Program-made: the position numbers and the translations under genes
Source: Streptomyces sp. NBC_01353
GTDB taxonomy: Bacteria > Actinomycetota > Actinomycetes > Streptomycetales > Streptomycetaceae
Assembly: GCF_036237275.1 (NCBI RefSeq)
Contig: NZ_CP108352.1
Span: 5,208,001 to 5,272,000, forward strand
Direction of reading: 5' to 3'
Length of the DNA: 64,000 nucleotides
Notes under the pieces: model-generated
The model's database searches: none
The model's input: only the letters and a program-made list of their open reading frames with translations
What the model was told of the DNA's origin: nothing
Shown: piece by piece, positions 52,657-60,620 of the stretch
Numbering within the stretch: the first letter of the stretch is position 1
Layout: each line of letters starts with the position of its first letter

Positions 52657-53985
52657 TCAGGCGCGCGGGCGGCCCATCGCGCGGTACGTCCAGCCCGCCT
52701 CGCGCCAGCGCGTCGCGTCCAGCGCGTTGCGGCCGTCCAGGATCACCCGCGAGGTCACCGCCGCCCCCAGCTCCGCCGGGTCGAGCTCGTCGCGGAACTC
52801 GCGCCACTCCGTCAGGTGCAGCACCACGTCCGCTCCGCGCACGGCGGCCTGGGCCGTGTCCGCGTACCCCAGCGTCGGGAAGAGCCGGCGAGCGTTCTCC
52901 ATGCCCTTGGGGTCGTAGACCGTGACCTGTCCGCCCTGGAGGTGGATCTGTCCGGCCACGTTCAGCGCGGGCGAGTCGCGGACGTCGTCGGAGTCCGGCT
53001 TGAACGTGGCGCCGAGCACCGCCACCCGCTTGCCCAGGAACGAGCCGCCGCCCAGCGCCTCACGCGCCATCTCGACCATCTGGCCGCGCCGCCGCATGTT
53101 GATCGAGTCGATCTCCCGCAGGAACGTCAGCGCCTGGTCCGCGCCCAGCTCGCCGGCCCGCGCCATGAAGGCGCGGATGTCCTTCGGCAGACAGCCGCCG
53201 CCGAAGCCGATCCCGGCCCGCAGGAACTTGGACCCGATCCGCTCGTCGTAGCCGATCGCCTCCGCGAGCTTCGCGACGTCGCCGCCGGCGGCCTCGCAGA
53301 CCTCGGCCATCGCGTTGATGAAGGAGATCTTGGTGGCGAGGAAGGAGTTCGCGGCGGTCTTCACCAGCTCCGCCGTCGGGAAGTCCGTCACCACGAACGG
53401 CGAGCCGTCCGCGATCGGCCCGGCGTACACCTCGCGCAGCAGCTTCTCCGCCCGCTCGCCGCGCACACCGACGACGATCCGGTCCGGGTGCAGGGTGTCC
53501 TTGACGGCGAAGCCCTCCCGGAGGAACTCCGGGTTCCAGGCCAGCTCGATGCCCTCCGGCAGCAGCGCCGCGAGCCGCTCGGCCGAGCCGACCGGCACGG
53601 TCGACTTGCCGACGACGAGCGCGCCGTCCTGCACCACGCCCGCGAGCGAGGTGAACGCGGCGTCGACGTAGCTCATGTCACACGCGTACTCGCCGTGCTT
53701 CTGCGGAGTGTTCACACAGACGAAGTGGACGTCACCGAAGGCGCCGACCTCCTCCCAGGAGGTGGTGAAGCGCAGTCGGCCCGTCGACCCCTCGATCCCG
53801 GCGACGTGCCGGGCCAGCAGCTCCTCGAGACCCGGCTCGTACATCGGTACGCGCCCGGTGGCCAGCAGCTCGATCTTCTCGGGCACGACGTCGAGGCCGA
53901 GCACTTCGAACCCGAGTTCCGCCATGGCCGCTGCGTGCGTGGCGCCGAGGTAGCCGGTGCCGATCACGGTGATCTTGAGGGCCAT
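52657..53985 (-). CDS. UDP-glucose/GDP-mannose 6-dehydrogenase family
   Basis: 442 residues, ATG with GGAG upstream. Rossmann start: KITVIGTGYLGATHAAAMAE. Catalytic Cys: GIGFGGGCLPKDIRAF. Also ELVKTAANSFLATKISFINA and the C-terminal LGATFKPDSDDVRDSPALNV. It oxidises a nucleotide sugar to the uronic acid with two NAD, supplying glucuronate for surface polymers. Whether the substrate is UDP-glucose or a related sugar cannot be read from sequence. It diverges from the acyl-CoA dehydrogenase. It could feed the surface-glycan genes in this window, though they are far apart. Confidence 0.93.
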   Translation of the reverse strand: MALKITVIGTGYLGATHAAAMAELGFEVLGLDVVPEKIELLATGRVPMYEPGLEELLARHVAGIEGSTGRLRFTTSWEEVGAFGDVHFVCVNTPQKHGEYACDMSYVDAAFTSLAGVVQDGALVVGKSTVPVGSAERLAALLPEGIELAWNPEFLREGFAVKDTLHPDRIVVGVRGERAEKLLREVYAGPIADGSPFVVTDFPTAELVKTAANSFLATKISFINAMAEVCEAAGGDVAKLAEAIGYDERIGSKFLRAGIGFGGGCLPKDIRAFMARAGELGADQALTFLREIDSINMRRRGQMVEMAREALGGGSFLGKRVAVLGATFKPDSDDVRDSPALNVAGQIHLQGGQVTVYDPKGMENARRLFPTLGYADTAQAAVRGADVVLHLTEWREFRDELDPAELGAAVTSRVILDGRNALDATRWREAGWTYRAMGRPRA

Positions 53986-54092
53986 ACGGGACTCCAGTGA
54001 CGTCGGGCGGAATGCCTGCCCGAGCATAGTCGGGCCTCGGTCCGGCCCGGGTCGGGCCTTGGTCCGGTGCCCCGTGACGCCCTACCCTTTGG

Positions 54093-54112
54093 GTTACTTA
54101 ACGGTAGTTAGC
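54093..54112. promoter_or_regulatory. Candidate operator/promoter between ugd-type and acyl-CoA dehydrogenase genes
   Basis: The AT-rich GTTACTTAACGGTAGTTAGC contains imperfect inverted repeats (CTTAAC/GTTAG) and a repeated GTTA. It lies 15 bases before the dehydrogenase start and differs strongly in composition from its surroundings. Fatty-acid genes in actinobacteria often carry such repressor sites. Unproven. Confidence 0.4.
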
Positions 54113-54127
54113 AAAGCGTGGGAGTGA

Positions 54128-55291
54128 ATGAGCATGGCGGGTTCTGCTGATTTCGACCTGTATCGCCCGTCCGAGGAGCACGACATGCTCCGGGAGACGG
54201 TCCGCGCGCTGGCGGAGGCGAAGATCACGCCGTTCGCCGCGGCGGTCGACGAGGAGGGCCGGTTCCCGCAGGAGGCACTGGACGCGCTGGTGGCGGCCGA
54301 CCTGCAGGCCGTGCACGTCCCGGAGGCCTACGGCGGCGCCGGCGCGGACGCGCTGGCGACGGTGATCGTGATCGAGGAGGTCGCCCGCGCCTGCGGCTCG
54401 TCCTCCCTGATCCCGGCCGTGAACAAGCTCGGCTCGCTCCCGGTGATCCTGTCCGGCTCGGAGGAGCTGAAGAAGAAGTACCTGGGCCCGCTGGCCAAGG
54501 GCGAGGCGATGTTCTCCTACGCCCTGTCCGAGCCGGACGCCGGCTCGGACGCGGCCGGCATGAAGACCCGTGCCGTGCGCGACGGTGACTTCTGGGTCCT
54601 CAACGGCGTCAAGCGCTGGATCACCAACGCCGGCGTCTCCGAGTACTACACCGTCATGGCCGTCACCGACCCCGACAAGCGCTCCAAGGGCATCTCCGCG
54701 TTCGTGGTGGAGAAGTCCGACGAGGGCGTCTCCTTCGGCGCGCCGGAGAAGAAGCTCGGCATCAAGGGCTCCCCGACCCGCGAGGTCTACCTCGACAACG
54801 TCCGGATCCCCGCCGACCGGATGATCGGCGCCGAAGGCACCGGCTTCGCCACCGCGATGAAGACCCTGGACCACACCCGCATCACCATCGCCGCCCAGGC
54901 CATCGGCATCGCCCAGGGCGCCCTCGACTACGCCAAGGGCTACGTCAAGGAACGCAAGCAGTTCGGCAAGCCCATCGCCGACTTCCAGGGCGTGCAGTTC
55001 ATGCTCGCCGACATGGCCATGAAGCTCGAAGCCGCCCGCCAGCTCACCTACGCCGCCGCCGCCAAGAGCGAGCGCGTCGACGGCGACCTCACCTTCTTCG
55101 GCGCCGCCGCCAAGTGCTTCGCCTCCGACGTCGCCATGGAGGTCACCACCGACGCCGTCCAGCTCCTCGGCGGCTACGGCTACACCCGCGACTACCCCGT
55201 CGAACGCATGATGCGCGACGCCAAGATCACCCAGATCTACGAAGGCACCAACCAGGTCCAGCGCATCGTCATGGCCCGCAACCTCCCGTAA
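54128..55291 (+). CDS. Acyl-CoA dehydrogenase
   Basis: 387 residues. FAD/acyl motifs: MFSYALSEPDAGSDAAGMKT, NGVKRWITNAGVSEYYTVMA, and the C-terminal catalytic base region LGGYGYTRDYPVERMMRDAK, ITQIYEGTNQVQRIVMARNL (Glu in YEGT). Full family length. It introduces the alpha-beta double bond in acyl-CoA for beta-oxidation or branched-chain acid breakdown. ATG 54128 has GGGAG just upstream; ATG 54134 is an alternative. The dense use of GCC/AAG codons near the 3' end suggests high expression. Confidence 0.96.
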   Translation: MSMAGSADFDLYRPSEEHDMLRETVRALAEAKITPFAAAVDEEGRFPQEALDALVAADLQAVHVPEAYGGAGADALATVIVIEEVARACGSSSLIPAVNKLGSLPVILSGSEELKKKYLGPLAKGEAMFSYALSEPDAGSDAAGMKTRAVRDGDFWVLNGVKRWITNAGVSEYYTVMAVTDPDKRSKGISAFVVEKSDEGVSFGAPEKKLGIKGSPTREVYLDNVRIPADRMIGAEGTGFATAMKTLDHTRITIAAQAIGIAQGALDYAKGYVKERKQFGKPIADFQGVQFMLADMAMKLEAARQLTYAAAAKSERVDGDLTFFGAAAKCFASDVAMEVTTDAVQLLGGYGYTRDYPVERMMRDAKITQIYEGTNQVQRIVMARNLP

Positions 55292-55306
55292 CCGGGGAAT
55301 CGGAAT

Positions 55307-55336
55307 CGGAAGGGCGCCCTCCGGGGCGCCCTTCCG
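55307..55336 (+). terminator. Hairpin terminator of acyl-CoA dehydrogenase gene
   Basis: A 13-bp stem (55307-55319 with 55324-55336) and a four-base loop starts 16 bases after the stop. Confidence 0.92.
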
Positions 55337-55389
55337 TGCGTTGAGTGGCCGCCGGCCACCCGAACCCGTTCGCAGGCCGAATGGTCATG

Positions 55390-55437
55390 TTCAGTCGTGG
55401 CTGATCGGTTTCAGTCAATCCTGGCTGACTTTCAGTC
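55390..55437 (+). repeat. Helically phased TTCAGTC repeats upstream of a secreted-protein gene
   Basis: TTCAGTC occurs at 55390, 55410 and 55431 (spacing 20 and 21 bp, two helical turns). A GGCTGA element accompanies the first two (55399, 55423). The array lies 130-180 bases before the I36-like gene and suggests cooperative binding of a regulator. The rest of 55337-55568 shows no gene. Confidence 0.65.
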
Positions 55438-55568
55438 AGGTGATCATGTGTTCGATGACGTGCCCATGCCGCGGTCATACCTTCGACCTGCTCATCACAG
55501 CCCCGTCCGGGGGGAGCGGCCTGGCTCGACCCAGGCCGACGTGCTGTGATTCTTCATCAGGAGGACAA

Positions 55569-55970
55569 GTGAACAGGCGTTTCGCCGGCATTCTGACCGC
55601 ACTTGCCATCGGGACCGTCAGCCCGCTCGCCATGGCGTCGGCTGCGGAGGCGTCACCGTCGTGCCCCGAGGGCGTGGTGTGTCTGCACTACAACAGCGGA
55701 TGGCAGGGTGCGTTCTTCCAGACCTGGTATTCCATCTCCGACTTCGCGGGCTACAAGTTCAAGAACTGTAGCGTCAACGGTTCGGGGTGCGCCGGCTACG
55801 AGCTGGACGTGAAGAACAACGCCGCTTCCGCCACGAACACGCGCGACGGTGGCGCCACCATCTACTTCAACTCGAACTACAAGGGCGCCTACGACGTCAT
55901 CTGGCCGAACTCGGCCGATGGGCAGCTCTCCAACACCTACAACGAGAACGCTTCGATAAAGGTCTACTAG
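55569..55970 (+). CDS. Secreted I36/beta-gamma-crystallin-like small protein
   Basis: 133 residues from GTG with CAGGAGG upstream. The signal peptide (1-28) ends AAEAS. The mature part has CPEGVVCLHYNSGWQGAFFQ, a second Cys pair (NCSVNGSGC) and TIYFNSNYKGAYDVIWPNSA. It fits the peptidase-inhibitor I36 (SMI, Streptomyces metalloproteinase inhibitor) family and its crystallin-type Greek-key fold. It may inhibit extracellular metalloproteases or be structural. Its neighbour encodes a CMKESG-family exported protein, the same pairing as at the right end of the window. Confidence 0.82.
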   Translation: MNRRFAGILTALAIGTVSPLAMASAAEASPSCPEGVVCLHYNSGWQGAFFQTWYSISDFAGYKFKNCSVNGSGCAGYELDVKNNAASATNTRDGGATIYFNSNYKGAYDVIWPNSADGQLSNTYNENASIKVY

Positions 55971-55986
55971 TCGTACGGATCTCCCC

Positions 55987-56030
55987 GCGTGCCGTTGCCT
56001 TGTTGTTCCGAGGCGGCGGCACGCTTTTCT
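55987..56030 (+). terminator. Intrinsic terminator or attenuator with T-run
   Basis: GCGTGCCG (55987-55994) pairs with CGGCACGC (56017-56024), followed directly by TTTTCTT, the only classical hairpin-plus-T-tract in the window. It sits between the I36-like gene and its CMKESG partner, 20 bases before that gene's leader, so partial read-through could set their ratio. Confidence 0.75.
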
Positions 56031-56050
56031 TGCATGTGGACGGTGGGTGT

Positions 56051-56920
56051 ATGAACAAGAAGATCCTTGTCCTCGCGGCTGCGGCGATTTCCGGCGTGGC
56101 TGCCGTGGTCGTCTGGGCCGGGGGTGCTGTCGGCACCGACGACCCCGGAGGGCCCGAAGGATCCCGAGCCGCCGGGGAGAGAGCGAAGGAGCGGGAGTCC
56201 GAAGAGGACAGATTCCGGAGCAGATCCATGCCGATTCAGCAGTACCTTCCGACGCGGAGCGACGAGCTGCTGTTCAGAGCGGCCAAGAAGACGCTGATCG
56301 AGAAATGCATGATCAGAAGCGGCGTGAAGGAGTTCGAGCTTCCTGAGCCGCAGGCCGATATGCAGAGCCCGCTCGAGCGCCGGTACGGGCTCAGCCTTTC
56401 CGCGGAAGCCGGGAAATACGGCTACGACTTGCCCCCGTCGAAGGACCCGGGGCGCCTTCAACCCAAGTTGTCCCTTTCGAAGCAGCAGAACCTGTTGTTC
56501 TTCGGGGCTCAGACCGGAGGCGACGGTGGGTGCGTCGGAGAAGCGAGTCGGAAGATCGGCGTCCCGAGGACTCCGGTCGCATCGAAGATCCAGATCGAAT
56601 CCTGGCAGAAATCCATGAAGGACCCGAGGGTCGAATCGGCGTTTCGGCGCTGGTCCTCATGCATGAAGGAGAGCGGTTTCACCTTCGCCAATCCCATGGA
56701 CACGCCCGGACGCGCCAAGACATCCGCCGCCGAGAAGAAGAAGCTGGCCGGCGCGGAGGTCGCGTGCAACTACTCGTCGGGAGTCCTGTTCACGTGGCTC
56801 ACGGCGGACAGCGAACTGCAGGAGAAGTCGATATCCGAGCACAGGACGGCTCTGCTGGCCGAGCGGCGCGAGGTGCAGGCGGCCGTGGCTCGCGCCGAAG
56901 GAGCCACGACCTCTCGGTGA
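56051..56920 (+). CDS. Exported protein of an unnamed CMKESG-motif family
   Basis: 289 residues. An N-terminal hydrophobic helix (about 4-28) with no lipobox gives a signal peptide or anchor. A charged linker (residues 30-58) follows, then a helical domain with conserved Cys: KKTLIEKCMIRSGVKEF, GGCVGEASRKIGV, DPRVESAFRRWSSCMKESGF and LAGAEVACNY. A helical tail (SEHRTALLAERREVQAAVAR) ends it. Every one of these blocks has a counterpart, in the same order, in the lipoprotein at 61825-62796. I know no function. The conserved Cys suggest disulfides in an extracytoplasmic protein. Codon use is a little less GC-biased than the neighbours. Confidence 0.75.
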   Translation: MNKKILVLAAAAISGVAAVVVWAGGAVGTDDPGGPEGSRAAGERAKERESEEDRFRSRSMPIQQYLPTRSDELLFRAAKKTLIEKCMIRSGVKEFELPEPQADMQSPLERRYGLSLSAEAGKYGYDLPPSKDPGRLQPKLSLSKQQNLLFFGAQTGGDGGCVGEASRKIGVPRTPVASKIQIESWQKSMKDPRVESAFRRWSSCMKESGFTFANPMDTPGRAKTSAAEKKKLAGAEVACNYSSGVLFTWLTADSELQEKSISEHRTALLAERREVQAAVARAEGATTSR

Positions 56921-56935
56921 TCGCCCGCCACGCGC

Positions 56936-56982
56936 GGACGAAAGGAGGGGCTCCCCGCAACGGGGAGCCCCTCCTTTCGTCC
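56936..56982. terminator. Very strong bidirectional terminator
   Basis: A perfect 22-bp stem (56936-56957 with 56961-56982) with a CAA loop, the longest in the window, lies between the CMKESG-family gene and the convergent LCP gene. Confidence 0.95.
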
Positions 56983-57001
56983 GGTCGTCGCCGGTGGGCG
57001 G

Positions 57002-58267
57002 TCAGCGGTTCGACGTCACCGTCACCGGCTCGTCGTTCTGGATCTGCTGCACCAGCTGCTTCACCTTCGGCATGTCCCACTTCAGCGAGCCCTGCGGCGC
57101 GCTGCCCGAGATCGGGATGTTCATCGACTTGCCGTCGCCGCCGCTGATGCCCTTCATCGCGAAGAACATCTTGCCGAGGTCGTACAGCGACATGTCCTTG
57201 TCGACGATCAGCGTGTCCAGGCCGGCGCTCAGCGTCGGGTACAGCCTGAACGGGTTGAGGATCGTGCCCGGCGTCGCCGCCTGGTTGGCCAGGGCGGACA
57301 GGAACTTCTGCTGGTTCTTCGTCCGCGCGAGGTCCGACTCGGCGAACGCGTACCGGGTACGGACGAACGCGAGGGCCTGCTCGCCGTTGAGGGTCTGCTC
57401 GCCCGCCTGGAAGTCGGCGCCGGACTTGTCGTCCTTGAAGCCCTTCTCGATGTTCAGGTCGACACCGCCGAGCGCGTCCACGATGTTCGCGAAGCCGGCG
57501 AAGCCGATCTCCGCGTAGTGGTCGATGCGCAGCCCGGTGTTGAACTCGACCGTGCGGACCAGGAGCTCCGGGCCGTCCATCGCGTACGCCGCGTTCAGCT
57601 TGGAGCCGCCACGAGCCCCGTACTTCTTCCCGGACTCCGAGCCGACGAACGAGGGGATCGTCACCCACGAGTCACGGGGCAGCGAGACCATCGTGTTCCC
57701 GCTGGAACAGGCGGCGAGGATCATCATCGAGTCGGTCCGCTTGCCCTGCGCGGAACCGGTGTGCAGCTTCTTCTTCTCCTCGGCCGACATGCCCTCACGG
57801 CTGTCGGAGCCGACGATCAGATACGTCGTGCAGTCGCCCTCGGCCGGCCGCTCGATGACCTTGGCCAGATCGACCTCGTTACGCATCTGGGAGCTGGCCC
57901 AGGCGTACGTGCCGATGCCCCAGGCCAGCACGGCCACGACCAGGACGATCGAGCCGACCTTGACGCGGCGGCGCCAGTCCGGTGCCGGACGGCCGGGCGA
58001 ACCGGGGTACCCCTGGCCCGGCTGCGGCGGAGCGACGGGGGGCTGCTGCCCGCCGCCGTAGTTCCGCTGCCCGTAGACCTGCCCGGTGTTGTAGCCGCTG
58101 TCGTACCCGGAGCCCTGCCGCGGCTGGCCCTGGCCGTAACCGGGGTCGTACTGCGGCGGCTGCTGGGGCACCTGCGGGCGCTGCACATGGCGCATCCGGC
58201 GGGCTCCCTCGGGCTGAGAGCTCGAGCTGCCGCGGCCGTATCCGCCGTCATCGGGCCAGTCATTCAT
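57002..58267 (-). CDS. LytR-CpsA-Psr (LCP) family glycopolymer transferase
   Basis: 421 residues from ATG (MNDWPDDGGYGRGSSSSQPE). The cytoplasmic N-terminus (~100 residues) is Gln/Gly/Tyr/Pro-rich and disordered. One TM helix (about 105-125) precedes an extracellular LCP domain: TDSMMILAACSSGNTMVSLP, RDSWVTIP, GGSKLNAAYAMDGPELLVRT, DHYAEIGFAGFANIVDALGG and ALAFVRTRYAFAESDLARTK (catalytic Arg cluster). LCP enzymes ligate polyprenyl-linked wall polymers to peptidoglycan. It has no LytR_C domain, unlike the second copy 0.8 kb away. The ribosome site is weak. Confidence 0.93.
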   Translation of the reverse strand: MNDWPDDGGYGRGSSSSQPEGARRMRHVQRPQVPQQPPQYDPGYGQGQPRQGSGYDSGYNTGQVYGQRNYGGGQQPPVAPPQPGQGYPGSPGRPAPDWRRRVKVGSIVLVVAVLAWGIGTYAWASSQMRNEVDLAKVIERPAEGDCTTYLIVGSDSREGMSAEEKKKLHTGSAQGKRTDSMMILAACSSGNTMVSLPRDSWVTIPSFVGSESGKKYGARGGSKLNAAYAMDGPELLVRTVEFNTGLRIDHYAEIGFAGFANIVDALGGVDLNIEKGFKDDKSGADFQAGEQTLNGEQALAFVRTRYAFAESDLARTKNQQKFLSALANQAATPGTILNPFRLYPTLSAGLDTLIVDKDMSLYDLGKMFFAMKGISGGDGKSMNIPISGSAPQGSLKWDMPKVKQLVQQIQNDEPVTVTSNR

Positions 58268-58386
58268 GCGGACCAGTGTGCAGGCCGCCTCCCGAGCGCC
58301 GACAGGGCGGGTGGGGAATAGGGGCGGCGCTGTTGCCAAGCTGATGCAAAGAGGACGAGACCGGGACCCGGCATAAGGTGGAGGGC

Positions 58387-58944
58387 ATGACAGATCAGGC
58401 CGAGCGCACGGACCGCCCGCAGGGTGATATTCCGGGCAAGCCCACCTCCGCGTCCCGCACCACCCTCAGTCACATCATGACCAGCCATGACACGAACCTC
58501 CTGGGTACGGTGCACGGCGGCGTGATCATGAAGCTGGTGGACGACGCGGCGGGCGCCGTCGCGGGGCGGCACTCGGGTGGTCCGGCCGTGACCGCCTCCA
58601 TGGACGAGATGGCGTTCCTGGAGCCGGTACGGGTCGGGGACCTGCTCCATGTGAAGGCCCAGGTCAACTGGACCGGCCGCTCCTCGATGGAGGTCGGCGT
58701 CCGCGTCATGGCCGAGCGCTGGAACGAGTCCACCCCCGCCCAGCAGGTCGGCTCGGCCTATCTGGTCTTCGCGGCGGTCGACGGCGACGGCAAGCCGCGC
58801 CCGGTCCCGCCGGTGCAACCGGAGACCGAGCGGGACAAGCGCCGCTACCAGGAGGCCCAGATCCGCCGCACCCACCGACTGGCCCGCCGCCGCGCGATCA
58901 TGGAGCTGCGGGAGCGCCGCGCGGCGGAGGGCTACGAGGACTGA
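58387..58944 (+). CDS. Acyl-CoA thioesterase, hotdog fold (YciA/BACH type)
   Basis: 185 residues, ATG preceded by AAGGTGGAG. Hotdog domain about 20-140: SRTTLSHIMTSHDTNLLGTV, HGGVIMKLVDDAAGAVAGRH (catalytic Asp), TASMDEMAFLEPVRVGDLLH, and SSMEVGVRVMAERW. The C-terminus is a charged Arg-rich helix. It hydrolyses acyl-CoA in the cytosol. It lies between two LCP genes transcribed on the opposite strand, and no functional link is evident. Confidence 0.92.
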   Translation: MTDQAERTDRPQGDIPGKPTSASRTTLSHIMTSHDTNLLGTVHGGVIMKLVDDAAGAVAGRHSGGPAVTASMDEMAFLEPVRVGDLLHVKAQVNWTGRSSMEVGVRVMAERWNESTPAQQVGSAYLVFAAVDGDGKPRPVPPVQPETERDKRRYQEAQIRRTHRLARRRAIMELRERRAAEGYED

Positions 58945-59017
58945 CGCCCGGGGTGGGCACAACGGAACGGCGCCGTGGCGGGCGCGTCCGCTCCGTGGCC
59001 CCCGCACCACGACGGCG

Positions 59018-60493
59018 CTACGGGCACACCACCTCGTCCCCCCTCACCGCCACGAACGGCCCCTTCGTCGGCTCCTCCGGCCGCACCGGTGCGACCCCCT
59101 TGTAGTCCGCGCCCACGAAGACCCGCAGCGTCGCACCGCGCCCCTTCACCGCCTTCAGCTCCGCCCCCGGCAGCGCCGCCGCCAGGGACTTCGCCGAGCG
59201 GTCCCAGCGCGGGTCGTACTCCACCACCGTGCGCGGGCGAGGGGCTCCGCCCCCGGTCCGCGGCGCGCGCGTCGTGTTGAAGCCCGTGGCCCGCAGCGCG
59301 TCGTCGGCCTTCCGGCCCACACCGACCGTCCGCGTCGCGTTGTAGACCTGCACCCGGATCGTCTTCGGCGCCACATCCACCACCGCCGCCTTCGGCCCGC
59401 CCTTCGCCACCGCCTTGTGCGGGGCGAGCGGCCGGTCGTCGCGCACGGCCTGGAACAGCTTCTGCGCCTTGGGCGCGTCCCACTTCACCGTCGAGCCGAT
59501 GCCCTTCACCCGGAAGCTCACATCCCCGATCGGCACCGAGACGAACTCCGAGGACGCCGGGGTGAAGCCCCGCATCGCCTTCGCGAGGGCCAGGATCTGC
59601 TCCGTACCGAATCCGCCGTCCGCCCGCACCGAGTTCAGCATCGTCGTGGCGACCTCGCGGAACCGCACCGGATTGAGCAGCACCCCGCCACTGGTCATCC
59701 GGTCGACCAGCGCCGCCAGGAACCGCTGCTGGCGCTGCATCCGGCTGATGTCGGCCGCCCCGTCGACATGGCGCGCCCGCACGTACTGGAGCGCCTGCCC
59801 GCCGTTCATCTCATGCGGTCCGGCCGGCAGGTCGAGCCCGGTGTACGAGTCCTTCAGCGGCCGCGCCGTACAGATCTGCACCCCGCCGACCGCGTCCACC
59901 GTCTTCATGAAGCTGGTGAAATCGACCTCCAGATAGTGGTCGATCTTGACGCCCGTCATCCTCTCGACGGTCCGTACCGTCAGACCGGGCCCGCCCTCGG
60001 CGTACGCGGCATTCAGCTTCACCGGATGCGCCTGGTGCCGCCGGCCGGTGGTCTCGTCGATGTGCTCGGGCATCTCGGCGTACGAGTCGCGGGGCAGACT
60101 CACCACGCTGGCCCGCTCCCGGTCCTCGGAGATGTGGACGAGCATCACGGTGTCGGTGCAGCGACAGGGTTTCCCGCCGAGGCGGAACTCCCTCCGCTCC
60201 TTCTCCGTGATCCTGTCCCGCCCGTCCGTGCCCACGACCAGCACGTTCATGCCGTTCCCGGCCTGGGGGCGGTTCTTCATGTCCCTGAAGGGATCGACCC
60301 GGGTGATCCCGGTGTCCAGACCGGTCACCATCGCGTGGCCGATGCCGCCGGCGCCGAGCACGAGAACGGAGAGGGTCGTCGCGATCCGCATCCCCCACCG
60401 TGGCCGCCGGACCCGTCGGACCCGTCTGACACGGCGGGCCGGTACGGAACGGGCGGCCGGCCGGGGACGGGGCGTGCGGGGCGGTGTGGGCAC
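59018..60493 (-). CDS. LCP family glycopolymer transferase with LytR_C domain
   Basis: 491 residues. GTG start with GGAGG nine bases upstream; GTG at 60535 is a less supported alternative. The basic N-terminus (RRVRRVRRVRRPRWG) precedes one TM helix (about 36-57). LCP domain: MNVLVVGTDGRDRITEKERR, TDTVMLVHISEDRERASVVS, LPRDSYAEMP, HPVKLNAAYAEGGPGLTVRT and ALQYVRARHVDGAADISRMQ. The C-terminal LytR_C domain (about 360-470) has IRVQVYNATRTVGVGRKADD and ALRATGF. It attaches glycopolymers to peptidoglycan outside the membrane. It diverges from a GT2 gene, suggesting shared wall-glycopolymer work. Confidence 0.93.
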   Translation of the reverse strand: MPTPPRTPRPRPAARSVPARRVRRVRRVRRPRWGMRIATTLSVLVLGAGGIGHAMVTGLDTGITRVDPFRDMKNRPQAGNGMNVLVVGTDGRDRITEKERREFRLGGKPCRCTDTVMLVHISEDRERASVVSLPRDSYAEMPEHIDETTGRRHQAHPVKLNAAYAEGGPGLTVRTVERMTGVKIDHYLEVDFTSFMKTVDAVGGVQICTARPLKDSYTGLDLPAGPHEMNGGQALQYVRARHVDGAADISRMQRQQRFLAALVDRMTSGGVLLNPVRFREVATTMLNSVRADGGFGTEQILALAKAMRGFTPASSEFVSVPIGDVSFRVKGIGSTVKWDAPKAQKLFQAVRDDRPLAPHKAVAKGGPKAAVVDVAPKTIRVQVYNATRTVGVGRKADDALRATGFNTTRAPRTGGGAPRPRTVVEYDPRWDRSAKSLAAALPGAELKAVKGRGATLRVFVGADYKGVAPVRPEEPTKGPFVAVRGDEVVCP

Positions 60494-60620
60494 CGGGGGA
60501 CACCTCCGCGGGTGGGACGAGGGGACCGTGAGCACGGTAGGCCCATACGATCAGCGACCTCGGGCACCCGCCCCCGTGACGCGCTTCGTGTCCCCCGTTC
60601 GCGGTAACGTGGCGGGCAAT

